DNA of 64,000 bases from Calditrichia bacterium (GCA_020635015.1 JACKAP010000012.1:102367-166366); one strand, 5' to 3'. Numbered from the stretch's first letter, positions 35,992 through 44,760 are shown. The notes: a model not told the origin generated them from the letters alone. Numbers and translations: made by a program.

Positions 35992-36012
35992 TTTTTTCTT
36001 CCCTCCCAACCC

Positions 36013-36060
36013 AAAAGGAACTTCATGCTTTACCCCACCAAGCATGAGGTTCCTTTTTTT
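36013..36060. terminator. Bidirectional terminator between rpsT and arsC
   Basis: AAAAGGAACTTCATGCTT (36013-36030) pairs with AAGCATGAGGTTCCTTTT (36040-36057), with an A-run before and a T-run after. It serves both convergent genes and reaches the stop codon of the arsenate reductase gene. Confidence 0.92.
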
Positions 36061-36485
36061 TATGCCGAATGCGCCCGCAGGAAATCCAACAAACGCTGCC
36101 GCATGTCTTCTCTGACCCGGCGAAACTGGGCCATAATCTCCGCATCGCTGCCGATCACATTGGCCGGATCTTCAAAATCGATATAAGCCCGGTTTGCCGC
36201 TCCCGGAAAGACCGGGCAGTTTTGTTCCGCCTCCGCACATAAAGTAATCACCCAGTCAAACTGCCGGTCACGGTAGACATCCGCGCTTTTCGCCTGATGG
36301 TCGGTAATGTCGATATCGATCTCCTCCATGCTGCGCATGGCATACGGATTTACCCGGGAAGGCATGGTGCCGGCCGAATAAGCCTCCCATCGGTCCCCCA
36401 GAAAATGATTGATCAACCCTTCCGCCATCTGACTCCGGCATGAATTCCCGGTACACAGCACCAGCACGCGCTTCTTTTCCGCCAT
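36060..36485 (-). CDS. arsC: Arsenate reductase, low-molecular-weight phosphatase type
   Basis: From MAEKKR the protein is 141 residues (an ATG 18 bases upstream is possible). The P-loop VLCTGNSCRSQMAEG matches the CxxGNxCRS motif of thioredoxin-linked ArsC. Further cysteines in ITLCAEAEQNCPVFPG are placed as in the redox relay of this class. It reduces arsenate to arsenite. No arsR or efflux gene is adjacent. All key cysteines are TGC/TGT, so it is not a selenoprotein. Confidence 0.9.
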   Translation of the reverse strand: MAEKKRVLVLCTGNSCRSQMAEGLINHFLGDRWEAYSAGTMPSRVNPYAMRSMEEIDIDITDHQAKSADVYRDRQFDWVITLCAEAEQNCPVFPGAANRAYIDFEDPANVIGSDAEIMAQFRRVREDMRQRLLDFLRAHSA

Positions 36486-36610
36486 TCCTATTTCCCCTGT
36501 CACACCCGCAAATTTCTCTGTTTTCTACCCTATTGTGCCAATATACAATAAATCGCGCACAGAACAATCCAACTTTAGCAACTTTTTGGGGATGGGGAAA
36601 TTTTTTCGGG

Positions 36611-36713
36611 CGAAGGGCGAAGGGCGAAGGGCGAAGGGCGAAGAGCGAAGAGCGAAGAGCGAAGAGCGAAGAGCGAAGAGCGAAGAGCGAAGAGCGAAGA
36701 GCGAAGAGCGATA
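36611..36713. repeat. Tandem GCGAAGG/GCGAAGA heptamers
   Basis: Fourteen to fifteen 7-bp units run without spacers; the first few are GCGAAGG and the rest GCGAAGA. There is no mirrored arm in this gap. Confidence 0.9.
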
Positions 36714-36756
36714 ATGGTTTAATTCAAATATGGCAAAAACAAGCGATATATAAATT

Positions 36757-36935
36757 ATCGTGAGCGCCAGCGAACAAACATCGCGAACGGCAGTGAGCAA
36801 ATATCGCGAGCGCCAGCGAGCAAACATCGCGAGCGCCAGCGAACAAACATCGCGAGCGCCAGCGAGCAAACATCGCGAGCGCCAGCGAGCAAACATCGTG
36901 AGCGTAGCGAACAAATATCGGCGAACGGCAGTGAG
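36757..36935. repeat. ATCGCGAGCGCCAGCGA word array
   Basis: About eight units of the type CATCGCGAGCGCCAGCGAGC, with variants CGAACGGCAGTGAGC and CGTGAGCGTAGCG. The wording is close to the 38-bp array at 20486, so the two arrays belong to one family. It runs to the stop codon of the next lipoprotein. Confidence 0.85.
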
Positions 36936-36936
36936 C

Positions 36937-37548
36937 CTACTTCTTACTCAACCGCCGCCGTTCCGGAGGAGGATTGCCGGCAGAAGCGATTTTTTTGATC
37001 TCAATTAGATCCACCAGGATCTGCCCGTCGCGCACCATGCCAGCCTGGAGGGTGAGCATCAGGCTTTTGTTGGGAGGGCAATAGAGCGTATCGCTGGCCC
37101 GCACAAATTGCCACTGCGGCTCGATGATCTCTGCCTGGATGGCGTCGCTGACTTCATGGTCGGAGATCGTAGCCAATTCCACATAGCCGCCGTTGCCGCG
37201 GATTTTTCCCCAGCATTGCAGGGTAAAATATCCCCCGTAGCGCAGCGGCTGGGTAATAAAGGTGCCGATCGGAAAAATGTTGCCTCCGGAGACCTCCAGG
37301 GCCTGCCCCCCGCCGCCCGGCGGCACATCGCTGCTAAAACTGTGAGTGCCGGTCCAATACCAGTTGGTGGTATCCCGGGCCGATTCAAACGAATTAAACA
37401 ACACGGTACTGCCTGCTTTTCCACTACGGGCTTGTTGAGCGCAACCTGTCAACAGCATGAGCAGGATCAAAATACCGGCGATGAATATCGTCGGTGCCGA
37501 ATGCATTACATCCAATGTTCTGTTCGTATTGCCGTGTTGATCATCCAT
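36937..37548 (-). CDS. Small lipoprotein, beta-sandwich-like
   Basis: The product is 203 residues. AAGGAG lies about 8 nt before ATG 37548, supporting this start; a hydrophobic segment (FIAGILILLMLLTGC) ends in a lipobox at residue ~36, an unusually long n-region. The mature part (VLFNSFESARDTTNWYWTGT; GGQALEVSGGNIFPIGTFIT; YFTLQCWGKIRGNGGYVELA) looks like a carbohydrate-binding-like beta-sandwich, but I do not recognise the family. It ends within a repeat. Confidence 0.6.
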   Translation of the reverse strand: MDDQHGNTNRTLDVMHSAPTIFIAGILILLMLLTGCAQQARSGKAGSTVLFNSFESARDTTNWYWTGTHSFSSDVPPGGGGQALEVSGGNIFPIGTFITQPLRYGGYFTLQCWGKIRGNGGYVELATISDHEVSDAIQAEIIEPQWQFVRASDTLYCPPNKSLMLTLQAGMVRDGQILVDLIEIKKIASAGNPPPERRRLSKK

Positions 37549-37670
37549 GCGCCTGTCTCCTTTTGCTGCTGCTGGTTTTGTAAAATGATTGCACAGTTAC
37601 CGTTTCGCCGGCTGCCGGGAACCCCGCTCACAGCGCGCTTTTCGGCCCGGTTACGAGTGCAAAGGGCAAA

Positions 37671-38522
37671 TCATGTACCATTTTTCCAGCGGCGGGCGGC
37701 CCGGCGGGCCTGGGGCAGATGCCGCAGCAGCGGCGGCGACAGTCGATAGGCAAATTTCAGCAGGCGGAGCAGCAGACGGAAGCCCCGTTCCCGGAAAGGC
37801 GACCATTGAAATCCCAGTTTGCGGCGCAGATCGGCGGGCAGCAGTCCATTGGTCAGAAACCGGGTAGGCGCATAGGCCCAGCGGGGAACGAAGCGCAGGC
37901 CGGGAAAAAACACTGAATCCATCACATCACGCCCCACCGTGCCAAAACCGGTTTGCTCCCCGGCAAGCATTTCCTGCACATAAGTACGGAAAGCGGAATA
38001 ATCAGGCGGAAGCAGCGTTTCCGGCACCCCCAACAACTGCGCCCAGCATTTGCTTTCCTGGAAATAAGCCTCCTTATCGCCGGGCGAGAGCGGCCGGACC
38101 AGCAGCTCATACATGACGATCGAGGAATCGATCAGCGTGGCGTACACCCAACACATTAACTGCGGATCATCGGCGCGGTAGGGATGGTGCAGGGGGTAAG
38201 CACCCACCGCCTCGCCCAGGCGGCCCTGCACCCGGCCATGCACTGCCCGCACCATTGCGGCAGCCTGTATCGCTTCTGCCCGGGTGCCGAATCCTATGGT
38301 CAGCATCCGCACCAGGGTGCGCAGCAGCCGCCCCAGCGGCTCCTCCCGGAAGCGGCTGTGATCATACACTCCCTGCGCCACCAGCGGGTGGGCGATCTGC
38401 ATGGTCAGCGCCCGCAGCCCCCCCAGCAACAGCGCGCTCTCCCGGTTAATCCGCCAGGTTAGCGAATCAGGCGGGTAGAGCCCGCGGGGGTCGGGGGACA
38501 GCGGCGCATTGGTATGGATCAT
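37671..38522 (-). CDS. MpaB/rubber-oxygenase-like protein (DUF2236)
   Basis: This 283-residue protein has the DUF2236 pattern: SALLLGGLRALTMQIAHPLV, AQGVYDHSRFREEPLGRLLR, HHPYRADDPQLMCWVYATLI and the conserved YFQESKCWAQLLGV. The family includes heme-dependent latex-clearing protein and MpaB-type oxygenases; conserved His/Arg positions suggest heme binding. The substrate is unknown. It is divergent from the YhaO-like gene across a 316-bp gap filled with repeat. Confidence 0.8.
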   Translation of the reverse strand: MIHTNAPLSPDPRGLYPPDSLTWRINRESALLLGGLRALTMQIAHPLVAQGVYDHSRFREEPLGRLLRTLVRMLTIGFGTRAEAIQAAAMVRAVHGRVQGRLGEAVGAYPLHHPYRADDPQLMCWVYATLIDSSIVMYELLVRPLSPGDKEAYFQESKCWAQLLGVPETLLPPDYSAFRTYVQEMLAGEQTGFGTVGRDVMDSVFFPGLRFVPRWAYAPTRFLTNGLLPADLRRKLGFQWSPFRERGFRLLLRLLKFAYRLSPPLLRHLPQARRAARRWKNGT

Positions 38523-38576
38523 TGGTCTCTTTGAATTAAACGATTTGGCAGATATGTTACATCCTTTTCAAGTGGC

Positions 38577-38725
38577 AGTAGCAGTGGCAGTGGCAGTCAA
38601 ATTCCTGCCACCGCCAATCTTAGATGATCAAAGATCAGATGATAAAACACTTTCTGAGAAACATCCCATCATCCCATTAACCCATCATCCCATCAACCCA
38701 TCCACCCATTAACCCATCCACCCAA
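38577..38725. repeat. GGCAGTGGCAG and CCCATCAACCCATCC word element
   Basis: AGTAGCAGTGGCAGTGGCAG near 38577 is followed by a tandem of CCCATCATCCCATTAA and CCCATCCACCCATT words (38665-38725). The remaining DNA of the gap up to 38838 is A/T-rich and probably holds the promoter of the YhaO-like gene, but no clear boxes were found. Confidence 0.75.
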
Positions 38726-38838
38726 TATTAACCTCCCCCATTCCCCATATCTACCCTTTTCAAAATTTCATGTGAATAAATTCTTGTTTATATGGGATAT
38801 TTGCCGTAAAATTTTTCAACCATGTAACAAGGATTCTG

Positions 38839-39894
38839 ATGAAAATCTTACATACGGCGGACCTCCACATCCGCGAATACAATGATGCCCGCTGGCAGGC
38901 ATTACAGGAACTGATCCAGCTCGGCCAGGCCCGGGAGATCGATGTGCTGGTGATCAGCGGAGACCTCTTCGACAGCAGCTCCGATGCCTACCGGCTGCGC
39001 CCGAAGATCCGCGAGCTATTTTCCGGCATCAACTGGCCGGTGCTGATCATCGCCGGCAATCACGACGCCGAAGCCTACCCGGACGGCGCTTTTTTTGGCG
39101 AGACCGTCAGCGTGATCCGCGATCTGCTCCGCCCGGTGGAAATCGAAGGGGTCTACTTCTGGGGATTCCCCTACGAAACGCTGATGGAAGCGGAAACCCT
39201 GGAATATCTCAACCTGGCGGCGGGCATGGCCAAACCCGGCGCTACCCACCTGCTGCTATTCCACGGGGAACTGCTGGACATCACCGGCGGCTGGGAACAA
39301 TACGGAGAGGAAGGCCGTCACCGCTACCTGCCGGTCAAGCTGTCTTATTTTTATCCCCTGCCCTGGCAGTATGTGCTGGCCGGCCACTTCCACAGCAATT
39401 TTGCAGTTCATGAATTCCGGGAAGGCAGTTACTTCGTCTATCCCGGCTCGCCGGTGGCCATCACCCGGCGGGAAACCGGCCCGCGAATGGCTAACTTGTT
39501 CGAGATCGGCAGCATCCCGACCCCCTGCCCGGTTCACTCCCGCTATTACGAAAAGATGGAGATCCGCCTGGATCCATTTCAAACCGTAAGCCCCTTAAAC
39601 ATCATCACCGAACGGCTCTCCGACACCCCGGAAAATGCCACGATTCTGCTGGATATCAGCGGTTATTTCAATGGCGCGCAGTTTAATCTCAGCGAGGAGG
39701 AACTCTACCAGGCGCTCAGCAAATTGAGCGGCCACCGCCTGGAAATTGCCCGGATGGAATTTCACGATATCCGGGAAATCCTGGAGGATGATCTATTTGC
39801 CCTTTTCTGGGAACGGCTGGGTGAAAGGAATCTCGCCGATGTCGACCGGAAAACGATACTCGACTACACTTTGAAAGCGATGATGGAGTTATAG
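38839..39894 (+). CDS. YhaO/SbcD-type metallophosphoesterase (DNA repair exonuclease family)
   Basis: This 351-residue protein has the Mre11/SbcD nuclease motifs in order: HTADLHI (~5-11), VISGDLFDS (~40), IIAGNHDAE (~72), LLFHGEL (~138) and LAGHFHSN (~184). The C-terminal ~100 residues would form a capping/ATPase-contact region. It forms a two-gene unit with the ATPase 3 bp downstream, as yhaO-yhaN in Bacillus. The pair is expected to bind and process DNA ends; nuclease polarity cannot be read from sequence. AAGGA precedes the ATG. Confidence 0.85.
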   Translation: MKILHTADLHIREYNDARWQALQELIQLGQAREIDVLVISGDLFDSSSDAYRLRPKIRELFSGINWPVLIIAGNHDAEAYPDGAFFGETVSVIRDLLRPVEIEGVYFWGFPYETLMEAETLEYLNLAAGMAKPGATHLLLFHGELLDITGGWEQYGEEGRHRYLPVKLSYFYPLPWQYVLAGHFHSNFAVHEFREGSYFVYPGSPVAITRRETGPRMANLFEIGSIPTPCPVHSRYYEKMEIRLDPFQTVSPLNIITERLSDTPENATILLDISGYFNGAQFNLSEEELYQALSKLSGHRLEIARMEFHDIREILEDDLFALFWERLGERNLADVDRKTILDYTLKAMMEL

Positions 39895-39897
39895 CGC

Positions 39898-42243
39898 ATG
39901 AGGATCAAAGAATTTTCCATCGACAAATACGGACCGTTAAGCAATGCCGGCAGCGTTCGCCTGAGTGGTTTCAATCTGTTTTATGGTGAAAATGAGGATG
40001 GAAAAACCCTGACGCTGGAGGCGCTAATCCGGATGTTGTTGGGTAAGGACCGCAAGGTATTTCCCGACATCGACCGGGTGGAGGAGAATCCCGAGGGATA
40101 TGTAGTCATCACGATGGATACCGGGGAGGAGTTAAAAATACCCGAAAAAGGGTATGTCACCGATTTGACCGGGATCTTTCCCAATGAGTACCGCAATCTG
40201 TTCGTCATCCGCAACAGTGATCTGTCGATTGTGCGCGAGACCGAATTTTACGGGGATGTCACCGAGCGGCTGACCGGCCTGCGCACCTACCAGATCCAGG
40301 CGGTAAAATCACATCTTCGCGCCCTGGGCGACTTCACCGAGAAGCTCGACACCGTCAACACCCGGGAAAGTCATTATCTGAAGAAGCGGCTGCAGCAAGC
40401 CCGAGAGCTGGTGGATGAATGTGAGTCCCTGCTGCAGCAGGCGCATTCCCAGGGATACAACACTCAGGAAGAAAAGCTGGTACGGATGCAGAAACATTAT
40501 CAACTGCTGGAAGCAGAGTGCAGCGATCTGGAAAAGGCCCGTTTGCGGGAAAAATATGAGACCGGGCAGGCCCACCTCACCACCATCTCCGCCCTGCTGG
40601 AAAAGTTGGAGGAACTCAAAAATTACCAGGACGAAGACCTTGGCAAGTGGGAGCGAGTGGAGGGATTGATCGAGGAAAAGACCCAGGAGCAAGCCCAGTT
40701 GCACGAGCAATTGGCGTCGCTGGAGACGGAGCGCCTGGAGGAGACGGAGCGCCTGAAGGAGTTCCGCAATCACCAGACCATCAATCATAAGCGCAAGCAG
40801 GATATCGAAGATCATCTGAAACCGGCGCTGCGGGAGTGGGGCGAGCAAAACAAGGCGCTGGCCCGGGTCAATGCCGGTAAACCGTTTTTTAAAGCGGTGA
40901 TGATCTTTTTCGCAGCGTTGGCGCTGTTGTCGCTGGCCGCCTTGTTCTGGCAGCCCCATCTCTATGTCATCATCAGCGCTGCGGCCGGGGGAACGGTTGC
41001 CCTGGTGCTGGCGCTGCTCTATCATTTCCGCTTCATCAAACCGCGCGGCGAGTTGCGGCAGTGGGAGCAGCAGGTGCTGAACCAGGCTGGAGAACTGGGG
41101 ATTCCGGGCGAAGGGATCCCCCAGATCCAGGAACAGATCCAGCGCTTCGAAGAGCAGTTGCAGCGGCAGCAGCAGCGCATCATTGCCACCGAAGGCAAGC
41201 TGGCTTTTTTAGACGCCAGCATTACCTCCCTGCGCGAGGAGCGTTTAAAGAACCTCGAACAGCGTTTGAAAGACGGCCAGCGGGCCATCGAGCTGATCCG
41301 CCATCGCTACCAGGTAGAAACCATCGATCAGTACCGCGCCCGCCTGCAGCAGCGAAAGCGTTATGAGCAGCAGCTCAAAGATGCATTTGCGGTGTTAAAA
41401 AGCCTCTTCCAGGCCAAAGGCGACAGCGTCAGCGCCTGTATCCAGCTTTGGCAACAGGAGATCGAACAGTTGGAAGTGCACCGCGGCGCCGCCGGCGATA
41501 TTCAGTATGACGAGAAGCTGCTGGGACAAAAACGGGCCGAGCAGAAGACCCTCCATGAGGATATCGAAACCCAGCAGCGCCAGATGCGGGAATTCCGCGA
41601 GCAGTTGAGCGATCTGGAACGGCGCAGCAATGAAACCATTCTGCCGGAAGACAACTTCTATCCCTGCCAGACCCTCACCGATCTTCAGGCGACCCAGAAG
41701 CACCTGCAGGATTTCATTGCCGATGTGGAACAGCGCCAGGGTTTCATTCGCCTGGCCCTGGAAATTTTTGATGATATCGAGCATTCGGAACAGCAAAAAG
41801 TTGGGGTGCTCTTCGGCGAGGACAGCGGCATCTCACGTTTTTATCGCCAGATTACCGAAGGAACCTACGAGGGGGTCTATTTCGACGCAGCGTCTGCCGG
41901 CCTGCAAGTCAAACGCCGCGACGGCAAGCTGCTCTCCCCCCGCCTGCTCTCCAGCGGGGCATACGATCAGCTCTATTTTGCCATCCGCCTCACCCTCGGG
42001 GAAAAGCTGCTGCGCAACGAAAAGGGCTTTTTTATTCTCGACGATCCCTTCCTGAAATCCGACAGCGAGCGCCTGAAACGCCAGTTGGAGATGCTGCTGG
42101 ACATCTCCCGGCGCGGCTGGCAGATCATCTATTTCAGCGCCAAGGATGAAGTACGGGATGCGTTGAAACCGTATCTGGATAGCAAGGAGGTGATGTTGTT
42201 GGATGTGGGAGGGGTGGATTTTAAGGTGGATGGGAATGAGTAA
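39898..42243 (+). CDS. YhaN-type SMC-like ATPase with internal membrane hairpin
   Basis: The product is 781 residues. Walker A reads FYGENEDGKTLTLEAL (~28-43), the ABC signature region LLSSGAYDQLYFAIRL (~683-698) and Walker B FFILDDPFLKSD (~710-721). Long coiled coils lie between. In the middle, where Rad50/SbcC has a CxxC zinc hook, there are two hydrophobic helices (~332-380; VMIFFAALALLSLAALFW and LYVIISAAAGGTVALVLALL). This is the design of B. subtilis YhaN, so the complex is likely membrane-tethered. It is translated with the nuclease gene, 3 bp upstream. Confidence 0.82.
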   Translation: MRIKEFSIDKYGPLSNAGSVRLSGFNLFYGENEDGKTLTLEALIRMLLGKDRKVFPDIDRVEENPEGYVVITMDTGEELKIPEKGYVTDLTGIFPNEYRNLFVIRNSDLSIVRETEFYGDVTERLTGLRTYQIQAVKSHLRALGDFTEKLDTVNTRESHYLKKRLQQARELVDECESLLQQAHSQGYNTQEEKLVRMQKHYQLLEAECSDLEKARLREKYETGQAHLTTISALLEKLEELKNYQDEDLGKWERVEGLIEEKTQEQAQLHEQLASLETERLEETERLKEFRNHQTINHKRKQDIEDHLKPALREWGEQNKALARVNAGKPFFKAVMIFFAALALLSLAALFWQPHLYVIISAAAGGTVALVLALLYHFRFIKPRGELRQWEQQVLNQAGELGIPGEGIPQIQEQIQRFEEQLQRQQQRIIATEGKLAFLDASITSLREERLKNLEQRLKDGQRAIELIRHRYQVETIDQYRARLQQRKRYEQQLKDAFAVLKSLFQAKGDSVSACIQLWQQEIEQLEVHRGAAGDIQYDEKLLGQKRAEQKTLHEDIETQQRQMREFREQLSDLERRSNETILPEDNFYPCQTLTDLQATQKHLQDFIADVEQRQGFIRLALEIFDDIEHSEQQKVGVLFGEDSGISRFYRQITEGTYEGVYFDAASAGLQVKRRDGKLLSPRLLSSGAYDQLYFAIRLTLGEKLLRNEKGFFILDDPFLKSDSERLKRQLEMLLDISRRGWQIIYFSAKDEVRDALKPYLDSKEVMLLDVGGVDFKVDGNE

Positions 42244-42332
42244 AGCGTGAATGGGCATATGGGTGGATGAGTTGATGGGAAAAACGGGTCTTTACCCATT
42301 CACCCATCAACCCATTCACCCATCACCAATCA
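42244..42332. repeat. TGGGTGGATGAGTTGATGGG / CCCATCAACCCATTCACC mirrored element
   Basis: Tandem words GTGAATGGGCATATGGGTGG right after the ATPase stop are answered by ACCCATTCACCCATCAACCC, ending near the stop codon of the convergent lipoprotein gene. Confidence 0.85.
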
Positions 42333-43052
42333 TTACTGCTTCTCAATCGTTGCTTTTTCCAAAATCACTTTATAAAAATATCCCGAGCCGAGATCCTGGT
42401 CGATAGCGACAACTCCTTCGGCGACCACCACATCTCCCACCGCAGCGGGTTGATCGCTGGTCACGGTCAGGTCGTTGCTGCCTTTTTCCCCGGTACCATC
42501 CTGCAGGTGGATCCAATTCCTCCCCATGATGTTGGCATTATATTTCACCACTTTTCCCTTCACCCGCACGGTCTGTCCCGCCAGGGAAGCGCTGTTTTCA
42601 AAAATATCTGCAACCGTTTTCCCTCCGGCCGCCGGTTCGATCGGCGCCTCCAGGCCGGCATCTACCATCTCGCCGTGGGGATTGGGCCGGGGCTCGCCTT
42701 CCGCTTCCGCCGCGGGCATATTCCGGGAAATATTCTGCACGAACAGGATCCGGTCAAAGGTACGCTCGAGGGTCGTGCTTTTGAAATTGTTCATTTCCAT
42801 ACTTTGGGAATAGAAAAGCTGCTCGCCTTTTTCGTAATTCCCGCGACCCACCGCCATCCAGTAGCGCTCGCCCTTTTCTTCCACTTCCAGGTAGCTGTAA
42901 TCCGGCACCTGAATGACCTCCACCACGCTCACCGCATGTACGTTGGGATCCATCGCCATCCCGGCATCACCCTCTGGTGTCGCCTCTTTATTCTCGCAGG
43001 CAGACAGCATCATAACAACCGCAATTGCGACCAAATAGATCAGCTTTTTCAT
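42333..43052 (-). CDS. Lipoprotein with OB-fold (DUF4920/NrfJ-like) domain
   Basis: From the ATG at 43052 (GGAG 6 nt upstream) the protein is 239 residues with signal sequence MKKLIYLVAIAVVMMLSAC and lipobox LSAC. The mature part has a region VIQVPDYSYLEVEEKGERYW, and a C-terminal domain AGQTVRVKGKVVKYNANIMG then RNWIHLQDGTGEKGSNDLTV, which follows the OB-fold pattern 'G..V.V.G.V.....I.G..W.HLQDGTG' seen in predicted nucleic-acid-binding or periplasmic proteins. The function is unknown. A start at 43118 would add 22 atypical residues. Confidence 0.7.
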   Translation of the reverse strand: MKKLIYLVAIAVVMMLSACENKEATPEGDAGMAMDPNVHAVSVVEVIQVPDYSYLEVEEKGERYWMAVGRGNYEKGEQLFYSQSMEMNNFKSTTLERTFDRILFVQNISRNMPAAEAEGEPRPNPHGEMVDAGLEAPIEPAAGGKTVADIFENSASLAGQTVRVKGKVVKYNANIMGRNWIHLQDGTGEKGSNDLTVTSDQPAAVGDVVVAEGVVAIDQDLGSGYFYKVILEKATIEKQ

Positions 43053-43145
43053 CATAAACTCCATCGTTTCATTCGTTCCGTATTCAATCAGTTCGAAACC
43101 AAATATAAACAACTCCACATCAAAATCATCAAAATTAATAAAAAG

Positions 43146-43255
43146 TTAATGGGTTGATGGGTTAATGGGTTGATGGGTAATGGAAATCCGGTGGTAGGGT
43201 AGGGTCGCGACCCTACCCTACGCGCCCACCACCCCACCAACCTATCAACCAAGTT
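43146..43255. repeat. TTAATGGGTTGATGGG / CCCACCAACCTATCAACC element with inner palindrome
   Basis: The outer words GGGTTGATGGGTTAATGGG are loosely mirrored by CACCCCACCAACCTATCAAC. At the turn is a perfect palindrome, GTAGGGTAGGGTCGCGACCC and onward (43192-43221). Confidence 0.85.
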
Positions 43256-43315
43256 TCATATTACCTTGCTTTCCGAAGCTATTTTTTGTAAAATTGCAGA
43301 CTTTTGGAGGAATGA

Positions 43316-43642
43316 ATGACGGTAACAAAAGCGGACATTGTGAAACTTCTGGCGGATGCCACCGGTTTAAGCAAGACTGACATCGAGGCAGTGGTCAATG
43401 GATTCCTTTACAATGTAATCGAGTCGATCCAAAACGGCGACCGGGTGGAGATTCGCGGCTTCGGCAGTTTCTTTGCCAAGGAACGGGATGCCCGCACGGT
43501 GAAAAATCCCCGCACCAATCAAGTCGTTTCGGTCGATCACCGCTTTGTGCCGGTCTTTCGCCCGGCGAAGTTTTTCAAGGAAAGCGTAAATCAAAATCTG
43601 CTGGTTAAAAAAGAAGAAGATATAGATGAGCACTCAATGTAA
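43316..43642 (+). CDS. IHF/HU-family DNA-binding protein
   Basis: This 108-residue protein follows the IHF/HU fold: MTVTKADIVKLLADATGLSK, VEIRGFGSFFAKERDARTVK, NPRTNQVVSVDHRFVPVFRP. The longer charged C-terminus (KKEEDIDEHSM) and GFGSFFAKERDAR favour the IHF-like branch. It bends DNA at specific or semi-specific sites. GGAGG stands 5 nt before ATG 43316. The next gene overlaps its end by 17 bp, so the two are translationally coupled. Confidence 0.9.
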   Translation: MTVTKADIVKLLADATGLSKTDIEAVVNGFLYNVIESIQNGDRVEIRGFGSFFAKERDARTVKNPRTNQVVSVDHRFVPVFRPAKFFKESVNQNLLVKKEEDIDEHSM

Positions 43643-44522
43643 ATCCTGCGGAGGCGATCTGCCGGCCGATGCTAAATTCTGCCTGCACTGCGGCGCTCCG
43701 GCAGCGCCCAAGGAAAGTGCCTGCCCGGACTGTTCGGCGGTTAATCCGGCGGATGCCAAATTCTGCAAAAACTGTGGTGTCGCACTCAGTACGGCGTCCG
43801 CAAAGCAAGCAAAAGCAAAAACGAAACCGGCCCGCACACCGGCCACATCAGCTGCTGCTTCGCTAAGCCCGCATCACCGCCTGATTTTGAGCAGCGTTGC
43901 CGCAGCAGCCCTGATCGTAACCAGCGTTTACTATTATATCGTTTTTGTGCAGGCGGAGTCCGGTAAAAACACCTGGCAGTCCCCCCACAATACCCAGCAA
44001 GCACAAGCCGCGGCCGACGATCATGATCATGACCACGATCATGATCATGATGCGGATCATACCGGTAATACCAACTTCCAGCCGCCGTCGGAAGCGGATT
44101 TCGAGGCCGCCAAAAATCAGCTGAGCCAATCGCCGGATGACCCGGCGCTGAACACCCACCTGGGTAATCTTTATTTTGACAGCGGCAAATACGCTGAGGC
44201 AATTCCCTATTACCAGAAAGCGCTTTCCCAAAATCCGGACGATCCCGATGTGATCGTGGACCTGGGGGTGTGCTATTTCAACCTCGATGATTATCAGACC
44301 GCCAAGACTCAGTTCCAACAGGCCCTGACGATTGCCCCCAAACACGTAAACGCGCTCTACAATCTCGGCGTCGTCGCGGTGCAGATGGGTAATGTCGATG
44401 AACTGATCCAGCACTGGACCCTGCTCCGGGAGGTAGCTCCCAATTCCCAACAGGCCCAACGGGCCATGCAGATCCTGGACCAGATCCACAAGAATGTCAG
44501 CCAGCCCCAGGGAGACGGGTAA
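43626..44522 (+). CDS. Double zinc-ribbon, single-TM, TPR protein
   Basis: The product is 298 residues. Two CxxC-CxxC zinc ribbons (CKSCGG...FCLHCGA; CPDCSA...FCKNCGV) occupy residues 5-60. An Ala/Lys linker follows, then one membrane helix (~residues 83-103, ILSSVAAAALIVTSVYYYIV), a His/Asp-rich tract (~124-140, alternating H and D) and three to four TPR units (LNTHLGNLYFDSGKYAEAIP; VIVDLGVCYFNLDDYQTAKT; ALYNLGVVAVQMGNVDELIQ). It may bind metal on both sides of the membrane and scaffold proteins with the TPRs. It is coupled to the IHF-like gene. Confidence 0.8.
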   Translation: MSTQCKSCGGDLPADAKFCLHCGAPAAPKESACPDCSAVNPADAKFCKNCGVALSTASAKQAKAKTKPARTPATSAAASLSPHHRLILSSVAAAALIVTSVYYYIVFVQAESGKNTWQSPHNTQQAQAAADDHDHDHDHDHDADHTGNTNFQPPSEADFEAAKNQLSQSPDDPALNTHLGNLYFDSGKYAEAIPYYQKALSQNPDDPDVIVDLGVCYFNLDDYQTAKTQFQQALTIAPKHVNALYNLGVVAVQMGNVDELIQHWTLLREVAPNSQQAQRAMQILDQIHKNVSQPQGDG

Positions 44523-44590
44523 TAGTGCCGCAAAATTTTAAACATGCAATATGAACAGTTGAACCATCATTTTAAATCAAAGGAGCTTTT

Positions 44591-44686
44591 ATGCCTTGCG
44601 GACGCAAAAGAAAACGTCATAAGATGTCGACCCACAAACGGAAAAAGCGGCTTCGTAAAAACCGCCACAAAAAGAAAATCCGTTAA
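44591..44686 (+). CDS. AURKAIP1/COX24 (mS38/bS22-like) small basic protein
   Basis: A 31-codon gene with AGGAG before ATG 44591 encodes MPCGRKRKRHKMSTHKRKKR followed by LRKNRHKKKIR. This matches the short AURKAIP1/COX24-domain proteins of Bacteroidota-like bacteria, relatives of mitochondrial ribosomal protein mS38 and actinobacterial bS22. It is almost entirely Lys/Arg/His and would bind rRNA near the decoding region of the small subunit. It is easy to miss because of its size. Confidence 0.85.
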   Translation: MPCGRKRKRHKMSTHKRKKRLRKNRHKKKIR

Positions 44687-44760
44687 TTACCATCGTTCAT
44701 CGTGTGCAGATGATATCGTATCGCATGGTGCGGTATCCTGCGCTACCGTGATAGATCATT

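Noticed and set aside
36060..36485. Selenocysteine in the arsenate reductase or other redox genes
   Set aside because: All expected active-site cysteines are ordinary TGC/TGT codons. No gene in the window has a convincing in-frame TGA aligned to a Cys.
36611..36935. CRISPR or phase-variation tract
   Set aside because: It is a heptamer and word repeat without spacers, lying outside any reading frame apart from its very end.
38839..42243. Canonical SbcCD
   Set aside because: The ATPase is shorter than SbcC and has membrane helices in place of the CxxC hook, so the YhaO/YhaN type fits better.
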